A DNA stretch of 64,000 bases, taken from contig JFHB01000004.1 in assembly GCA_000729835.1 (NCBI GenBank), positions 1-64,000 of the forward strand, written 5' to 3'. This DNA comes from Atkinsonella hypoxylon. Its lineage: Eukaryota; Ascomycota; Sordariomycetes; Hypocreales; Clavicipitaceae. Positions 10,547 through 21,651 of the stretch are shown one piece after another. The position numbers and the translations under genes are program-made. Below the pieces are notes generated by a model. The model searched no databases and was not told the origin of the DNA. It was given only the letters and a program-made list of their open reading frames with translations. Within the stretch, counting starts at the first letter, position 1; every line of letters starts with the position of its first letter.

Positions 10547-11563
10547 GCGTGTTCAGCCGGCAAGGGCCGCGAAGTTGCTGGTCATCCCTTTGAGTGTGGT
10601 ACAGAGCGGCCGGCGAAGCTCAAGATCTTCTGTTATGTTCAAATGGATGCTTCTTATTGGATAAGATGCTACAACCCATTGTTAGGATATGCCAGGCTGC
10701 ACTGGACGAACAATCTCCGCCACCAAGATCCAAGAGGGCAAAAATTAGTCGGCCTGAGTCTGTTATGTCAGGGACTAAAGCGCTGCAGGCGGTCCAGACC
10801 CTACGGGATATTCAATAAAGCTCTTGCCTTGCATGGACCTGAATCTGCAGAAGTGGGAGTATAGATCGTGATGATAGATACCCCTACATGGAGTTGTACG
10901 CTGTTGCAGGCAAAATGTACCGACCCACTTTTATCTGACGGTTCTGTGGAGTAAGCTCGAGTACAACACTAGCAGCTGTCGGAACTTCTATTATAGTTCA
11001 AATTAGGATGGAGTGAGAAGTACCTTTTACTCTAATGCTTTCATTGGCCCGTAATCCTACATCAGCGGCCAAGTCATGTAATGTAAGCAATAAAGAAGGG
11101 CGTTCCACAGACCCCCCCATACATGCAACGGCGAGGCTAATTAACGCCCGATTCGCTCCATGCGGATATCCACTAACTAAGCGATTGCTCCTGATACCCC
11201 CCCCCCTGATTTGTGCGGTTATTTGCTGCGCCGTCTAATATGGGCCAATATCGGCTGTACCGAGCAACACATTTCCTTGGTCTTTCTAACGAAAATAGAA
11301 GCCTATAGAGGCTGATTGATTGTAAGGCTCTTACATCTCATGCCTTTGATTGATTGCTTTGTCGTGAGCGATGAGAAACCGTCTAATGTACTTTTGGATA
11401 TGGATGGCGGATATAAGAGGCTAGGGAAGCCTACTCTTGGTAGACGATATCTGCAATTGCCTCTCCACTGTTGTCGTAAAATCACTTCACTTCCAATCAC
11501 ACAAGCTTCCTCGGTACATGCTCTCATACGGCTGAAATCGCCAAAAAAAAAAAAGGCCACAAT
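10547..11563. other. Spacer upstream of paralogue C
   Basis: Short frames at 10594-10864 and 11035-11567 show no recognisable domains. The only supported element is the TATA block of paralogue C. Confidence 0.4.
11409..11430 (+). promoter_or_regulatory. Shared core promoter of paralogue C (TATA box)
   Basis: GGATATAAGAGG followed by CTAGGGAAG, corresponding to the blocks ahead of paralogues A and B but on the opposite strand. It is followed by GGTAGACGATATCTGCAA, which resembles the A leader. It lies about 150 bases upstream of the ATG. Confidence 0.5.
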
Positions 11564-11964
11564 ATGAAGTTCGCCATCGCTCTCTACGCTGTTGCACTTG
11601 GGAGTACTGCTCTTGCACTTCCGGTATGTTATTATACTAGCCTGATCTAAGTTATCTTAAAATCTGTTCTAATTAGAGAATGCGGTTAGACTACGAAGCC
11701 TAATTCTAACGAGGCTGATTTCCGGATGGGTTCATTGATCGGCGTAAATGTAAGGGCTTTTATGGTTAATGCCCTTGCACTTCGGGTATGTTGTTGTACT
11801 GGCCTAATCTAAGTTATCTTGAATCTGTTCTAATAAGAGAATGCGGTTAGTTGACTGACAAGGCAAAGCCCGATACGACTCCCACACCTGGTTTTAGAAC
11901 CTGTTTACCCAAGCTCCGAAAACCCGACATCCTCCGTCATCCATATCACTGGCTGCGTTGGTGA
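11564..11964 (+). CDS. Small secreted protein, paralogue C, three exons (89 residues)
   Basis: Exon 1 (11564..11623) encodes the family signal peptide (MKFAIALYAVALGSTALA, then LP). Intron 1 (11624..11689) is the family intron. Exon 2 (11690..11785) begins TTKPNSNEADFRMGSL and ends in NALALR. That end is a second, truncated copy of the exon 1 3' end, followed by another full copy of the family intron (11786..11850). Exon 3 (11851..11964) reads LTDKAKPDTTPTPGF... to a TGA. All introns are phase 0, so the three exons splice to one frame. If intron 2 is not removed, the frame ends at a TAA inside it. The mature part is basic and Pro-containing and is unrelated to paralogues A and B. Splicing of intron 2 is predicted, not shown. 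Confidence 0.5.
11611..11850 (+). repeat. Direct duplication of exon 1 3' end plus intron (two copies)
   Basis: Copy 1 is 11611-11689 and copy 2 is about 11773-11850. Both run from (T/C)CTTGCACTTC-GG through GTATGTT, ATCTAAGTTATCTT and AATCTGTTCTAAT to GAGAATGCGGTTAG. Introns A and B on the other strand carry the same sequence. Confidence 0.85.
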
Positions 11965-13323
11965 CGGACCAAAGTGGCCGCAAACTTTAAAGACCGTCTT
12001 TTCGTCCTATCCAATCGCTTTGACGAGCGGGGGCGTTATTCTAGAGGTGGCCAAGATAGGACATAAGACAGGGAGGGTATCAGGGTATCTAAGCGAACTG
12101 GTGAAACCTTTGTTTTCGCCCTCATGGACACCATGTGTGCTGGGGTTCTAGAAGGTCTCGGATTTCGTGCTGTTGCTGTACGGATATTTGAGCTTGGCGG
12201 CCATATTGTGCCGAATTATGCGTCCCGTCCTCGGGCCTCAACCAACCCATTGGCCGGCCATTGGCCCTTGGCCCTAATTGCCAAGATTTTTAAGGTACTA
12301 GCTAATTTAGATATGCTGGTCGATTCAGAACTAGCGAAATTATCTATTAATCAAAATCGCCATTGAATGGCTGCATTTTCGCCGAGAAATCGTCTGGTTG
12401 CCTGACGATCCACGCGCTTCTTTCCGATACTTGTGCTTGTGCTTTGATGGGGAAATGTTTGGAAACAACCTCGAGTGCCACCTCCCACTTCACTGTAATG
12501 TGCATAGGAACTTGACCACATTTTTGCAAAATTCGATCGAGACTGTAGATGTAGACCCGAGATCAGCACAACAGTCTGTCGCCACCGTATCGCATCCGCA
12601 TCGACTGCGAGCCCCACTTCAGACGCCATCTCTAAGACGTATGCATGGACAACGTCCAACTTGCCGATGCAGTCCCAGATCGTGCCTTGCAAGCCCGCGC
12701 CCTCTGCCTCCACCGATAGAATGGCAGCAAGTCACGGCCGCGACCTGATGTGAATCCTTTCAGCACGCGAATACCATCCATACCATGCCAGCTATAGGAA
12801 GACAATCGGAGCAGCAACGTGATCCCTTGTCACTCGATTTGTACCTGTCACGTATTTTCTGGACATCATTCAAGGGCTGCTGCATTGCATTCGGAATCAT
12901 GTTGGCAAAACTAGCGTTGCTCAACGAGCGCTTTGTCTAGGACGCTCACCTGGTTCCGCCACAGATGTAGAGCCTTACAAAGAACCCGCACTGAAGTGAG
13001 CCCACGATTCTCATGAGCGTATACGAAGCGAGCTTTTCCCCTCGACGTATTGGCCATTAAGATTAAGCGACAAGTCACATCATCTGAACCGCGATAATTA
13101 CGGATAAAAAAATAAAAAAAAAACTTGAGACTAGACATAAAGAGCATCATCTTTATATGTAACAAAGGTAGCCATACCAAGCTCCGATTGCCAGAAAAGA
13201 AGGATAACACAAACGAGAATTTCAACGCTAATGATGGTAGGATTGTCAAAATAGTTTGACAAGATGTAATACACGCATGCCGCCCTTCTCTCCCCCCTCC
13301 CCGAGACGTGAACGCGGATGATA
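11965..13323. other. Spacer, possible unrecognised gene debris
   Basis: A minus-strand frame around 12540-12740 encodes a protein-like stretch (GTIWDCIGKLDVVHAYVLEM) but I cannot place it or join it to flanking exons. Nothing else is supportable. Confidence 0.35.
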
Positions 13324-14577
13324 TCAATTTTTGCTGAAAATGTGGCCCGGCCGAACATGTGCGACTTTCATTACGGCGAGTGCCTCGGGGATGGGGAACC
13401 AGGCTTTTGGGAAGACGACGTACAGATTTGACTCGAGCGAGGGATCTGGCTTGAACTTGTCGTTGTAGGCCTTCTTGCCGCACACCTTCTTCATGTCCGT
13501 CACCTGGCGGTACGCGGCATTGGCTAGACGGTGGCTGAGATCCAGGTGACCCTGGTCGTCTTTCAAGGTGACACAGGGTTCGACGCCCAAGCTCAGATAG
13601 GAAATCTCGGCGCGCTGCAAGATCTGCATTGCGGTAATCATCAGCAGGTCGGTCGTGCCTCGTGGCGCATCAGCTGAGGCGATGCAGGGGTCGACGTGGA
13701 ATCCTGTCTCGGCACCCAACTGCCGCAGCATGGCCATGCCGCATATGCGCTTCTGTGCGTCGGCCGAGTAGATGAAGGCGGTTTTTGTCCGTTGGGAGAA
13801 GATGTCGTATGCTGTGATGAAGGCATGGGTGTTGGCACCATTAGTCTGCTTGGTCTGGCACCAGCCCTTGTAGAGCTGGTCCAGGTCCTTCTCCAGTTTC
13901 GCGTTGATGCCCGTCATGCCGGGGGCGTAGACGCCCAGCTTCAGGCCGCCCTTTTTGCTATCCAGTAGCTGTCGGTTCTGGCTGAGCATTCGCTTGCCGG
14001 CCTTCTTGGCCAGCACTTCGTTGTTGAGAGGATTGACGACGCGCTCGCAGCCGAAGCGGAAGCTGATCCAGCCCTGTTCACGGGCGTATTCGAGGAAGGA
14101 CTCGCTGACGCCCATGAACGCGAGCCGTAACCTCCTCAAGCGTCGGAACTGACGTAGGTCCTCTAGCACGACGCTCATGTTCTCCCTGCTGCACAGCGGG
14201 TCGCCGACCACGATGAGGGTCCACTGGGCGATCTTGTAGACGACGGAGCCGTGGCCGGCGGAGCTCACGAAGACATGGTAGTTCGGATCCAGTAGCACCA
14301 TGTGAAACGTCCTGCTGTACCGGTCATAGGATTCGTCAAGTATTTGCTCCTCGGTGGAAACAACGAGCGTCTCGCTCAGCGATTGCGCTTCGTGGCTCTG
14401 TCGGCGGCTGGACAAGGTCGAAGTCGACGGGCTCAAAAGCTTGTTGGCAGGTTTCTGGGTGCTCTGGTCAACGGTGGACAGCTCACGTTGAGCGGCGCGG
14501 AAGAAGCGACAGATGAGGCTTGGGGATGTCTTTGGCCATGGCGAGCACAGCTGCTCAAACGACGCAGTTGACTCCAT
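13324..14577 (-). CDS. Standalone DUF2156 aminoacyl-tRNA transferase-type protein, ErgS-like
   Basis: Single exon of 417 residues with ATG start and TGA stop. After a Ser/Thr-rich N terminus (about residues 1-80), it shows the DUF2156 (lysylphosphatidylglycerol synthase C-terminal, GNAT-like) fold signature. Markers are HGSVVYKIAQWTLIVVGDPLC, the FRRLRRLRLAFMGVSESFLEYA block, GWISFRFGCERVVNP and GMAMLRQLGAETGFHVDPCI. In fungi this domain transfers amino acids from aminoacyl-tRNA to ergosterol. ErdS carries it fused to an aspartyl-tRNA synthetase (ergosteryl-aspartate), and a free-standing form, ErgS, makes ergosteryl-glycine. No synthetase domain is present here and the length suits the free-standing form, so ErgS-type is the best guess. 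Amino acid specificity cannot be read from the sequence. The 5' flank has a poly-T/C tract at about 14657-14700. Confidence 0.7.
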   Translation of the reverse strand: MESTASFEQLCSPWPKTSPSLICRFFRAAQRELSTVDQSTQKPANKLLSPSTSTLSSRRQSHEAQSLSETLVVSTEEQILDESYDRYSRTFHMVLLDPNYHVFVSSAGHGSVVYKIAQWTLIVVGDPLCSRENMSVVLEDLRQFRRLRRLRLAFMGVSESFLEYAREQGWISFRFGCERVVNPLNNEVLAKKAGKRMLSQNRQLLDSKKGGLKLGVYAPGMTGINAKLEKDLDQLYKGWCQTKQTNGANTHAFITAYDIFSQRTKTAFIYSADAQKRICGMAMLRQLGAETGFHVDPCIASADAPRGTTDLLMITAMQILQRAEISYLSLGVEPCVTLKDDQGHLDLSHRLANAAYRQVTDMKKVCGKKAYNDKFKPDPSLESNLYVVFPKAWFPIPEALAVMKVAHVRPGHIFSKN

Positions 14578-17500
14578 GCTTCTCCGTCACCCGAGAAGTG
14601 ACATGGGGCGTTTTGGCGTTTTGGCGTTCTTGTAGCTGTTGTTCTTTTTTCGTTTCTTTCTTTTGTTTCTCTCTCTCTTTTTTTTTTTTTTTTTTTCCCA
14701 GGAGAGACAAGGGAAGGGCGTTCGGGGGACGACGGCGTCGGTGTGACTGGGTAAGGATACATAATATAATATATATATGCACGTCCCTCGCGCCCCAGGT
14801 CAAGAGCGGACGGAATAATAGTTAGGACTCGGGTCTTTTTGCGTCCTGTAGACTCTGGTTGCTGACTGGTCCGGGTTTTTGACTATCGTCTGTGCGAGCT
14901 GGCGTCTGAGCTGATCAGTTCACTCCCCTGCGCCGATTTGATTGCGCAAAGGTGACAGCGCTCCACTTCTGCATTGCACTGATAAAAACCAAGGAATTAA
15001 CGGATGACGGCGGAAAAAGACTTCAGCAGCCGGCAGGTGCAGCTAGCTGTAGGTAGAGGGCCTGGCGGTACTCGGTCAATCAATTGTATTGACTTTTTTA
15101 CCTCGTTCTTGTTCGGTTGCATTTGCGCCGTCCAAGAAAGGGAAAAGGGAAAGGGATGGATGGTGTGTGTGCGCGCGTGTGTGTGCTCCGTACAAAGTCC
15201 GTACACATGGAGGAAGCAGCACCGCCTCGGCATTCAACTAGTCTGCTATGCTAGCTTGCTCGTCTTAGTCTCGTGTCCAGTGTGATGTGTGATGTGTGAT
15301 GCGGATCGGCAGTCCGACTTTTTGTTCTCCTTGCAAGGCGCCCCGCTGCAAAGGGCACAAGGCACAAGGCACAAGGCGTGGACAAACGGCAAGCACGGCC
15401 CCTCGTTGTTGGAAATACATAAAGGATAAGCAAGGGACAAGGAACAAACGAGGACAGCCGTCTCTGACAAATTGATTTCCCTTTGGCAGCTGAAACAACG
15501 TTGAAAGTATAGGGAACAAGTACAAGGCACAAGCCGACATGGCATCTCCTTGGTGCAAAATGTATGCACACTCTTTCACTGTCGGTAAGACTACGTACGT
15601 ATTAGTAATTTCCAGTGCATACATAATTGGCTGTTCATCTTTCATTATTTCTAGCGTACTTGGCTAAGCCTATCACGGTGGCTCGCACTGACTCCACCCC
15701 CTTTCACACCCCTTTTCGACCCCACGGGCCCTTGTGCACGCATTGCCCTTTCCTTGTTGCCCGTAACTACCTAGGTAATTAGATCTTTGTCGCACCAAAG
15801 ACACTATTTAGTACCCTGCTCATCAGAGTCGTTGCCGGCAGTTCCTTGATGAGCGCTTACCAGCCAGAACCCTGCTCCGCCGTGTTTGCTGCAGCGTCAT
15901 ATGCAGCAGTGACTTTTCTTTTTCTTTTCTTTTTTCAATTTTCAATTTTCAAAAAAAAATTTTTAATAAAAAACACCGACACCATGATGCATCAGGTTGA
16001 CTATATATATAGTCTACACAGTAATTGTTGTCCAGACTCCCTTGCCACTTCGTCGAAACTTTCATCTCACTTTTGATCTATGTGATTACAGTCCAACCCC
16101 TGCTGATTTTTACAAGTCTGCGTTACAGAGGCACGTTCAGCCAATCGAAAGCCACCACGCCGAGTTATTCTAAGACATTAATTACTTTTACCAGTCATGT
16201 AGAAAGAAAGCCAAGTCAACCGCCTCCAAGCTTTGTCGTCTCACCACTAACACCACTAACTAGCATTTACAGCCCAAGTGTCGGCAAACCATCCAGTGGC
16301 TGTGTTGCAAGTGCCCAAGTAAATTAGGTGGCGTAGCACCTAGCTGGTCTTTGGTCAGCCCTTCTTCGTGATTGGGTCAACTACCAGTGTGCGCCATCGA
16401 GAGCGCGGTGATACTTTCCAAGTTTACAAGGTACATTACGAGTGCTTCTTGGGGACCGTAAGACTATGATGCGTGCCAAGCTTACCCGATTCTCTCCACT
16501 CTTTGCTCGCGGGTCGAACAAACGAAATCAATCCTTTTTGCGTACACATATTCCACGCCGGACGGAACGAGGCTGGGAGGGACGCGATCGTTTCTTAAGG
16601 AGGCAGTACGGACTAGATCTGCTCTCACAAAATCACCGCGGCGCTGGGAAGGGGTAGAAGGCCTGAAGGTACATGTACTCTACCACCTAGGCCGCTAGGC
16701 ACCCCAATTTCGCCCTGAGGTCGTCAAGAGTACGGAGCAATAGGCACTCGTGCAACTGGCACAGCCTTCGGTCGGCATCCGGGACGCCACCCCCCGAGAT
16801 GCAGCTTAGTCACAGTGTAAACCTAGTTGGTCTCCTATCCGTCTGCACTTGACGTTTTGCCAAGACTCTTACCGACGAGCGCCCGATTTACTAACCACCA
16901 GGACCATGTCCTGTGATACCTTGATGGTTAGCAAAGTTGCATATTGGCGCCGCCACCTTGCTCTCTTGTAATTAAGCTTAAAGACAGAAGACTGGAGAAA
17001 CATGAAGAGAGATTTGAAGCAGGGAGGCAATGACTGGGTCGTCTCGCTCGTTCTTGTTTTGGTCATAGCAGGCTGCCATGCGGAGTACGCTGACAACTGT
17101 GGCCGGGCGTTCTTCTTCTCCATCCACATGTCACTCATCTTTGTAGAATGGGAGTACAGAAACCGTTCTATAGTGTTCCCTGTACAACGTGTTCTAGCGA
17201 ACCTATTGAGGAAGTGTAGAGGTACCTGGCATGTATCGAATGCAAAACACCGGCGAGGATGGCCCGTGCTACAAGTCGTGGAATGACGTTTGCATCGCCT
17301 GTTGAAACGGTTGAAAATATCAGGGTCAGGGTTCCTAGGACAAAGCGAGTTCTGCACGTCGGGCCGAAACAGGGCGTCAAAATTTGCGTTGGCTGAATCC
17401 AAACATATATTACTTTAATGATATATACATATCTCCAGGCGCAAAATAAGTCGCACTTGCGAAACTCTCTTTCTCTCTTTCTCTCTTCTCTCTCTTTTAA

Positions 17501-18513
17501 TTTTATTTTTCATTTTAAATTTTAAATTTTTCTTTCATTCAATTTGTTTCTTCTTCACTAAGCGGTACCGCCTACTTACCTACGTACCTGTCTATTACTA
17601 TGACGGAGTTTTCCGTAACTACAGGTCGCCAAAACCTCGGGTCATGTCATCCATCTACAGATTCCTGACGGGATGGGCAACAATGAAGTCATGCGGTCCA
17701 CTTCAATTCTGCAAAAAGTGCAGCTAGGAATGAGGATTACGCAGAAAACACGATTGTGGAAGGCGCGGAACACCCGTTCAATGGCTGCGTGTGAGATGCG
17801 TGTGAGATGCGTGTGAGATGCGTGTGATGACTTGTAAAGCAATATTGATTGTGCTGCGCGGCGTGCCCTCGTTGTAGATTCAGAAATTGCTACGACTTCT
17901 ATCATGGTGACGCTTACTCTGTACTCGTCTGACTAATGACGGGCAACAAAGTGCAGTGCAGTAAGTGCAGTACAGTGCAAATGCAGCCTTGTGGCCCCGT
18001 TGCTTTGCTTTATGAACGGGGAAAGAACGACTATTGATTAGCACCGGCGGTCTAGACTCGAGACCCATGTCCTACTAGGCCTAGCCCGGCTGGCGCCATC
18101 GCAAACCGTTACCGAGTACGTACCTATGTACTCCGTACACCCACCCACCCTACTAGGTACCTAGGTAGGTACCTACCAGCTGTTGCCTGCCTCGTTCTTG
18201 ACACTGGACACTGGACGCTTAATACTTGAAGCTTGACCGTTTATTTATCTGTTGGACCTCGCAGCGCTCATCATCTGCTGTTGTGCGACCGGCCCTCTTC
18301 ATCATCTCTCGACTCGACTCGACTCCAGATCTCTGCATCTCTAGAGCTGGCCACAAGCGACCGCTCCATCCCCAAGCGCTTTCCCTTCTCACTTGGCCTC
18401 ATCAAACCCTTGTCGCGACGTTGCACTGGCGGAGCTGTCCTCCGATATTAAACCCGATATTGGGACTGCGCCAACGCACGGCCGTCGCTGATCATGCTGT
18501 TTTAGCTGCAACC
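14578..18513. other. Long gene-poor spacer and 5' leader of the NCS1 permease gene
   Basis: Short frames only. Poly-pyrimidine tracts occur at 14650-14700 and 17468-17530, (GT)n near 15175, and a TACGTACC/CCTAGGTAGG cluster at 18118-18176. The 300 bases before 18514 are pyrimidine-rich, as expected of a leader. No RNA gene was recognised. Confidence 0.45.
17786..17827. repeat. 11-bp minisatellite
   Basis: Almost four head-to-tail copies of TGCGTGTGAGA. Confidence 0.85.
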
Positions 18514-20973
18514 ATGGGCGCAACGACTAGTACGAGTAATAAGAATAGTGGCTCAGGCCGGATCCCGCTTCGGGAGCGACTGCAATGGTACGACACCCAT
18601 CCATCCATCCATCCATCCATCCATCCATCCATCCATCCATCCATCCATCCATCCATCCATCCATTGCCTCGCCTCGCCTCGCCACGCTTCCCTTCCTGCC
18701 CAGCGTTGCATTCGGCAGTCGACTTTCGGCGCCAATTCTAACCTCTGTGCTCATTGCCACATCGCCATAGCCCCAAGGATGTAGACTCCAACTACGAAAA
18801 CACCAATTGGTGCAATCGGGATCTTATTCCTATTCCAGCCAATCGACGAACATATGGCTACCTTTCATACATGGGTAAGATCAAGCTTGATCAACCGAAT
18901 CGACGCCAAACCATTGTACTCAATTTTTGGTGCTTGACACATCATTGCGACCAATTCTGATTCTCTTTCAGCATACTGGACCGTAACGGGCTCCAATGTT
19001 TCAGCATGGACTGTCGGTAGTACTCTGCTTGCCTTTGGCCTTAGTCCACAACAGGCGATAGCTGCAGTGGTTAGTTAACATCATTCCAGCAGTCGCCAGA
19101 GCATAGCAGCGCAGCGTACTGACTTGCCTTGCTTGAAACAAGGTTGTGGGTGGCATTATCGCCGGACTTCTCGCCGTCCTATGCGGATGGATCGGTGCAA
19201 AGCAATACGTAGGCTTCACCGTAGCGAGCAGGTTCTCGTGGGGGATGAGAGGGTCATATTGTTAGCTCCTCACCTTTGACGGCCGCTTTGCCTGCCAGGA
19301 ACCCAACTAACCGAATTGTTGTCAATACCAGTTCCCGTTCTCCTTCGCGTTTTCCTCGCCTCGATTTGGTTTGGCATGCAAGCCTTCTGGGGTGGTCAAG
19401 CAACACGAGTTTGCATTGGGGCCGTCATCACAGGTGAGCCGTCTTTCAAACTTGATCGTGCGCTGCTTGGCTGTACTAAACGCACATCTTTACAATAGGA
19501 CTTGCACATATGCCAAATCACTTTTCTTCGGGTTCGCACCTCCAGACCAAGGACTTCATCGGTCTGTTGGTGTGGATGTGCGCCTTTATTCCTGCCATAC
19601 TCATTCGACCAGAACGCCTGCAGATTCCATTCGCCATATGTTTTGTTATGTTGTGTTTTACACTGTTTGGATTGCTTATCTGGTTCGTTGCTCATCACTA
19701 TACCCGCTCTTACAGACCGCCAACCCGATAACTAATGATCATCAACAGGGGTGTATCACAAGCCCACGGGCCAGGGTCGATGTTCGAACAGCCCGGAACA
19801 GCACCAAACACGGGATGGGCTTTCATGTTTAGCCTAACAGCCATTGTGGGTGCTTGGGGAGGCGGAACGCTGGGTCAGTCAGATTGGACCCGATATGCGA
19901 CCACAAAGATGGCCCCAGTCCCTTCGCAGCTCCTGGCATCACCATTGACTATTAGCGTTACTGCCGTGATTGGAATCGTCGTGACAAGTGCTGCCAAGGA
20001 CATTCTCGGCGGCGAATTGATATGGAATCCGATTTATCTGCTTGCTGCCATACAGGATCATTACCAATCAAGTCCAGGTGTGCGCGCAGGAGTGTTTTTC
20101 GCTGGCTTGGGCTTGGTAGCTTCCCAACTTGCAGTATGGTCTTCTTCCCCATTATTGTCTGCTCAGGACTATGCGTCTGACAAAAGTGGGCTTAGATCTC
20201 CCTTATTCTCAATGCCATGTCTTGCGGGATGGATATGGCGGGCTTGTGGCCCCAATATATCAACATTAGACGAGGTGCGGCCATCATGGCCATCATCGGT
20301 ATTGCGACTCAGTAAGTGCCTCAACACCTGAGAGAACTATGTAGGTCCAATTGCTTACAAGATAGGCCATGGCATCTCCTAGCAACAGCTGCCAAATTCC
20401 TTCAGGTCATGAGCGGTTTCGGTATATTCTTAGCTCCTCTCACGTAAGGCTGAAGCACCTTCTTCCCTGGACTTTCTCACAACAAGACCACTAAAAAGAA
20501 GTAGCGGAATCATGTTAGCAGACTACCATGTCATACGCCGGCGCAAATTGAAAATCAATGACTTATACAAAGGCGACGAGTCATCAATATACTGGTTCAC
20601 GCATGGATTCAACTGGCGGGCCCCTATTGCTTTCGTAATGGGTGCTTGGCCAATGCTTCGTAAGTGCAAAATCTTGTCCCTCAAGCTGTTTGATCTAGAC
20701 TGATATTACCTAGCTGGTCTGGTGGCATCCGTTGATGCTTACACGGGCAAATCTTGGACAGGCTGGATTCGCCTATACAATCTCACCTTTGTTGTGGGAC
20801 TATTCATTGGGTTTGTGGTCTTTTTAGTTCTGAGCCTCGTTTTCCCACCTCCTGCAGTGGGCTTGGAAGCGAATTTCAGCGATAATGAAAGCTGTACAGA
20901 CGTCTGTGATGGGACGAGTGATGGCATTGGGCCTATGCATGGATCTGGAAAGCCACCGGCCATTGCAGTTTAG
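18514..20973 (+). CDS. NCS1-family nucleobase/allantoin-type permease
   Basis: Proton symporter of the plasma membrane for purines, pyrimidines or related compounds. I reconstruct 11 exons: 18514-18587, 18771-18874, 18972-19069, 19143-19260, 19332-19433, 19499-19682, 19749-20133, 20196-20311, 20366-20443, 20505-20659 and 20714-20973. All introns are GT-AG, giving 557 residues. Family signatures are [20 protein letters not shown] before TM1, [85 protein letters not shown] and the late [21 protein letters not shown]. The pattern is closest to the Fur-type branch (uracil, allantoin, uric acid). The substrate is not determinable here. Intron 1 holds the CATC microsatellite. No lesion was found once introns are removed. 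Confidence 0.9.
18597..18664. repeat. (CATC)n microsatellite in intron 1 of the permease gene
   Basis: About 17 perfect tetranucleotide units directly after the intron donor at 18588. If the intron were retained the repeat would read HPSI repeats and then run to a stop. Confidence 0.95.
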
Positions 20974-21651
20974 GTTTGCAAGCACGTTGGCAACGTGTTA
21001 TGATTGTTGCCGCACAATCTGCACTATTAATCTTGTGATTAACCCTGCTGTGCATTTGAAGCTACTCTCTAGGATCGCAGCATCGGCATTGGCGAGATGG
21101 GTGAAACAAGAATGTCTGCTTCGGCACATGAGGGATAGTATCGGCGTAACTAAGTTGCCCGTCACATTGTTAGGATCAGCCTCGGGCAGCTTCCCACAGA
21201 TACATCGGAACAGCGTATCAGCGTTGATACTGTGGCATTGTGCGGAGAGGATCAGTGTCGAATCTACACCCACATCATGTTGACTTGCCGCGAGACACGC
21301 GCATGACCGTGGAGATGCGTCTTTGGGGGATTGCGAATTGTTCTTTCCACAAACAGCGACCGACTAGTATTCTTTTCCATCCTGCGAGGTGTTACCCTGC
21401 CGGGGCGATGGTCGAGCAGAGATCGGCAGCTTTCGTCGTGGCAAAGTCATTCGGACAAGGAGCTTCTCTAGTCGGTGGGCAAGCACATCGAGCCACGAGG
21501 GCATTAGCTGGCTTCGTTGTGTGTCCTTTGCGAACCAGACTGCCTCGTGTAATTTATCATCTTGTTCTCGCGAGGTCTGAGACGATAAGATTATATCAAT
21601 AATTTAAATTGGGGATAGTATTGGGTAGGCCAGAGCTCAATAAAGATGTCA
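20974..21651. other. Convergent intergenic spacer
   Basis: 3' flanks of the permease (plus) and the FUSC-like gene (minus). No supportable gene is present. Confidence 0.5.

Noticed and set aside
12351..12817. Minus-strand frames with protein-like stretch GTIWDCIGKLDVVH
   Set aside because: It could be debris of a gene, but I cannot name a family or build exons, so it is only mentioned in the spacer entry.
17002..17286. Plus-strand 94-residue frame with a hydrophobic stretch (WVVSLVLVLVIAGCHA)
   Set aside because: It has ATG and a signal-anchor-like segment but no other support. The hydrophobic run is not at the very N terminus and no family is recognised.
16869..17402. Minus-strand 177-residue frame
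   Set aside because: It begins with a non-ATG codon and shows no domain or codon pattern.
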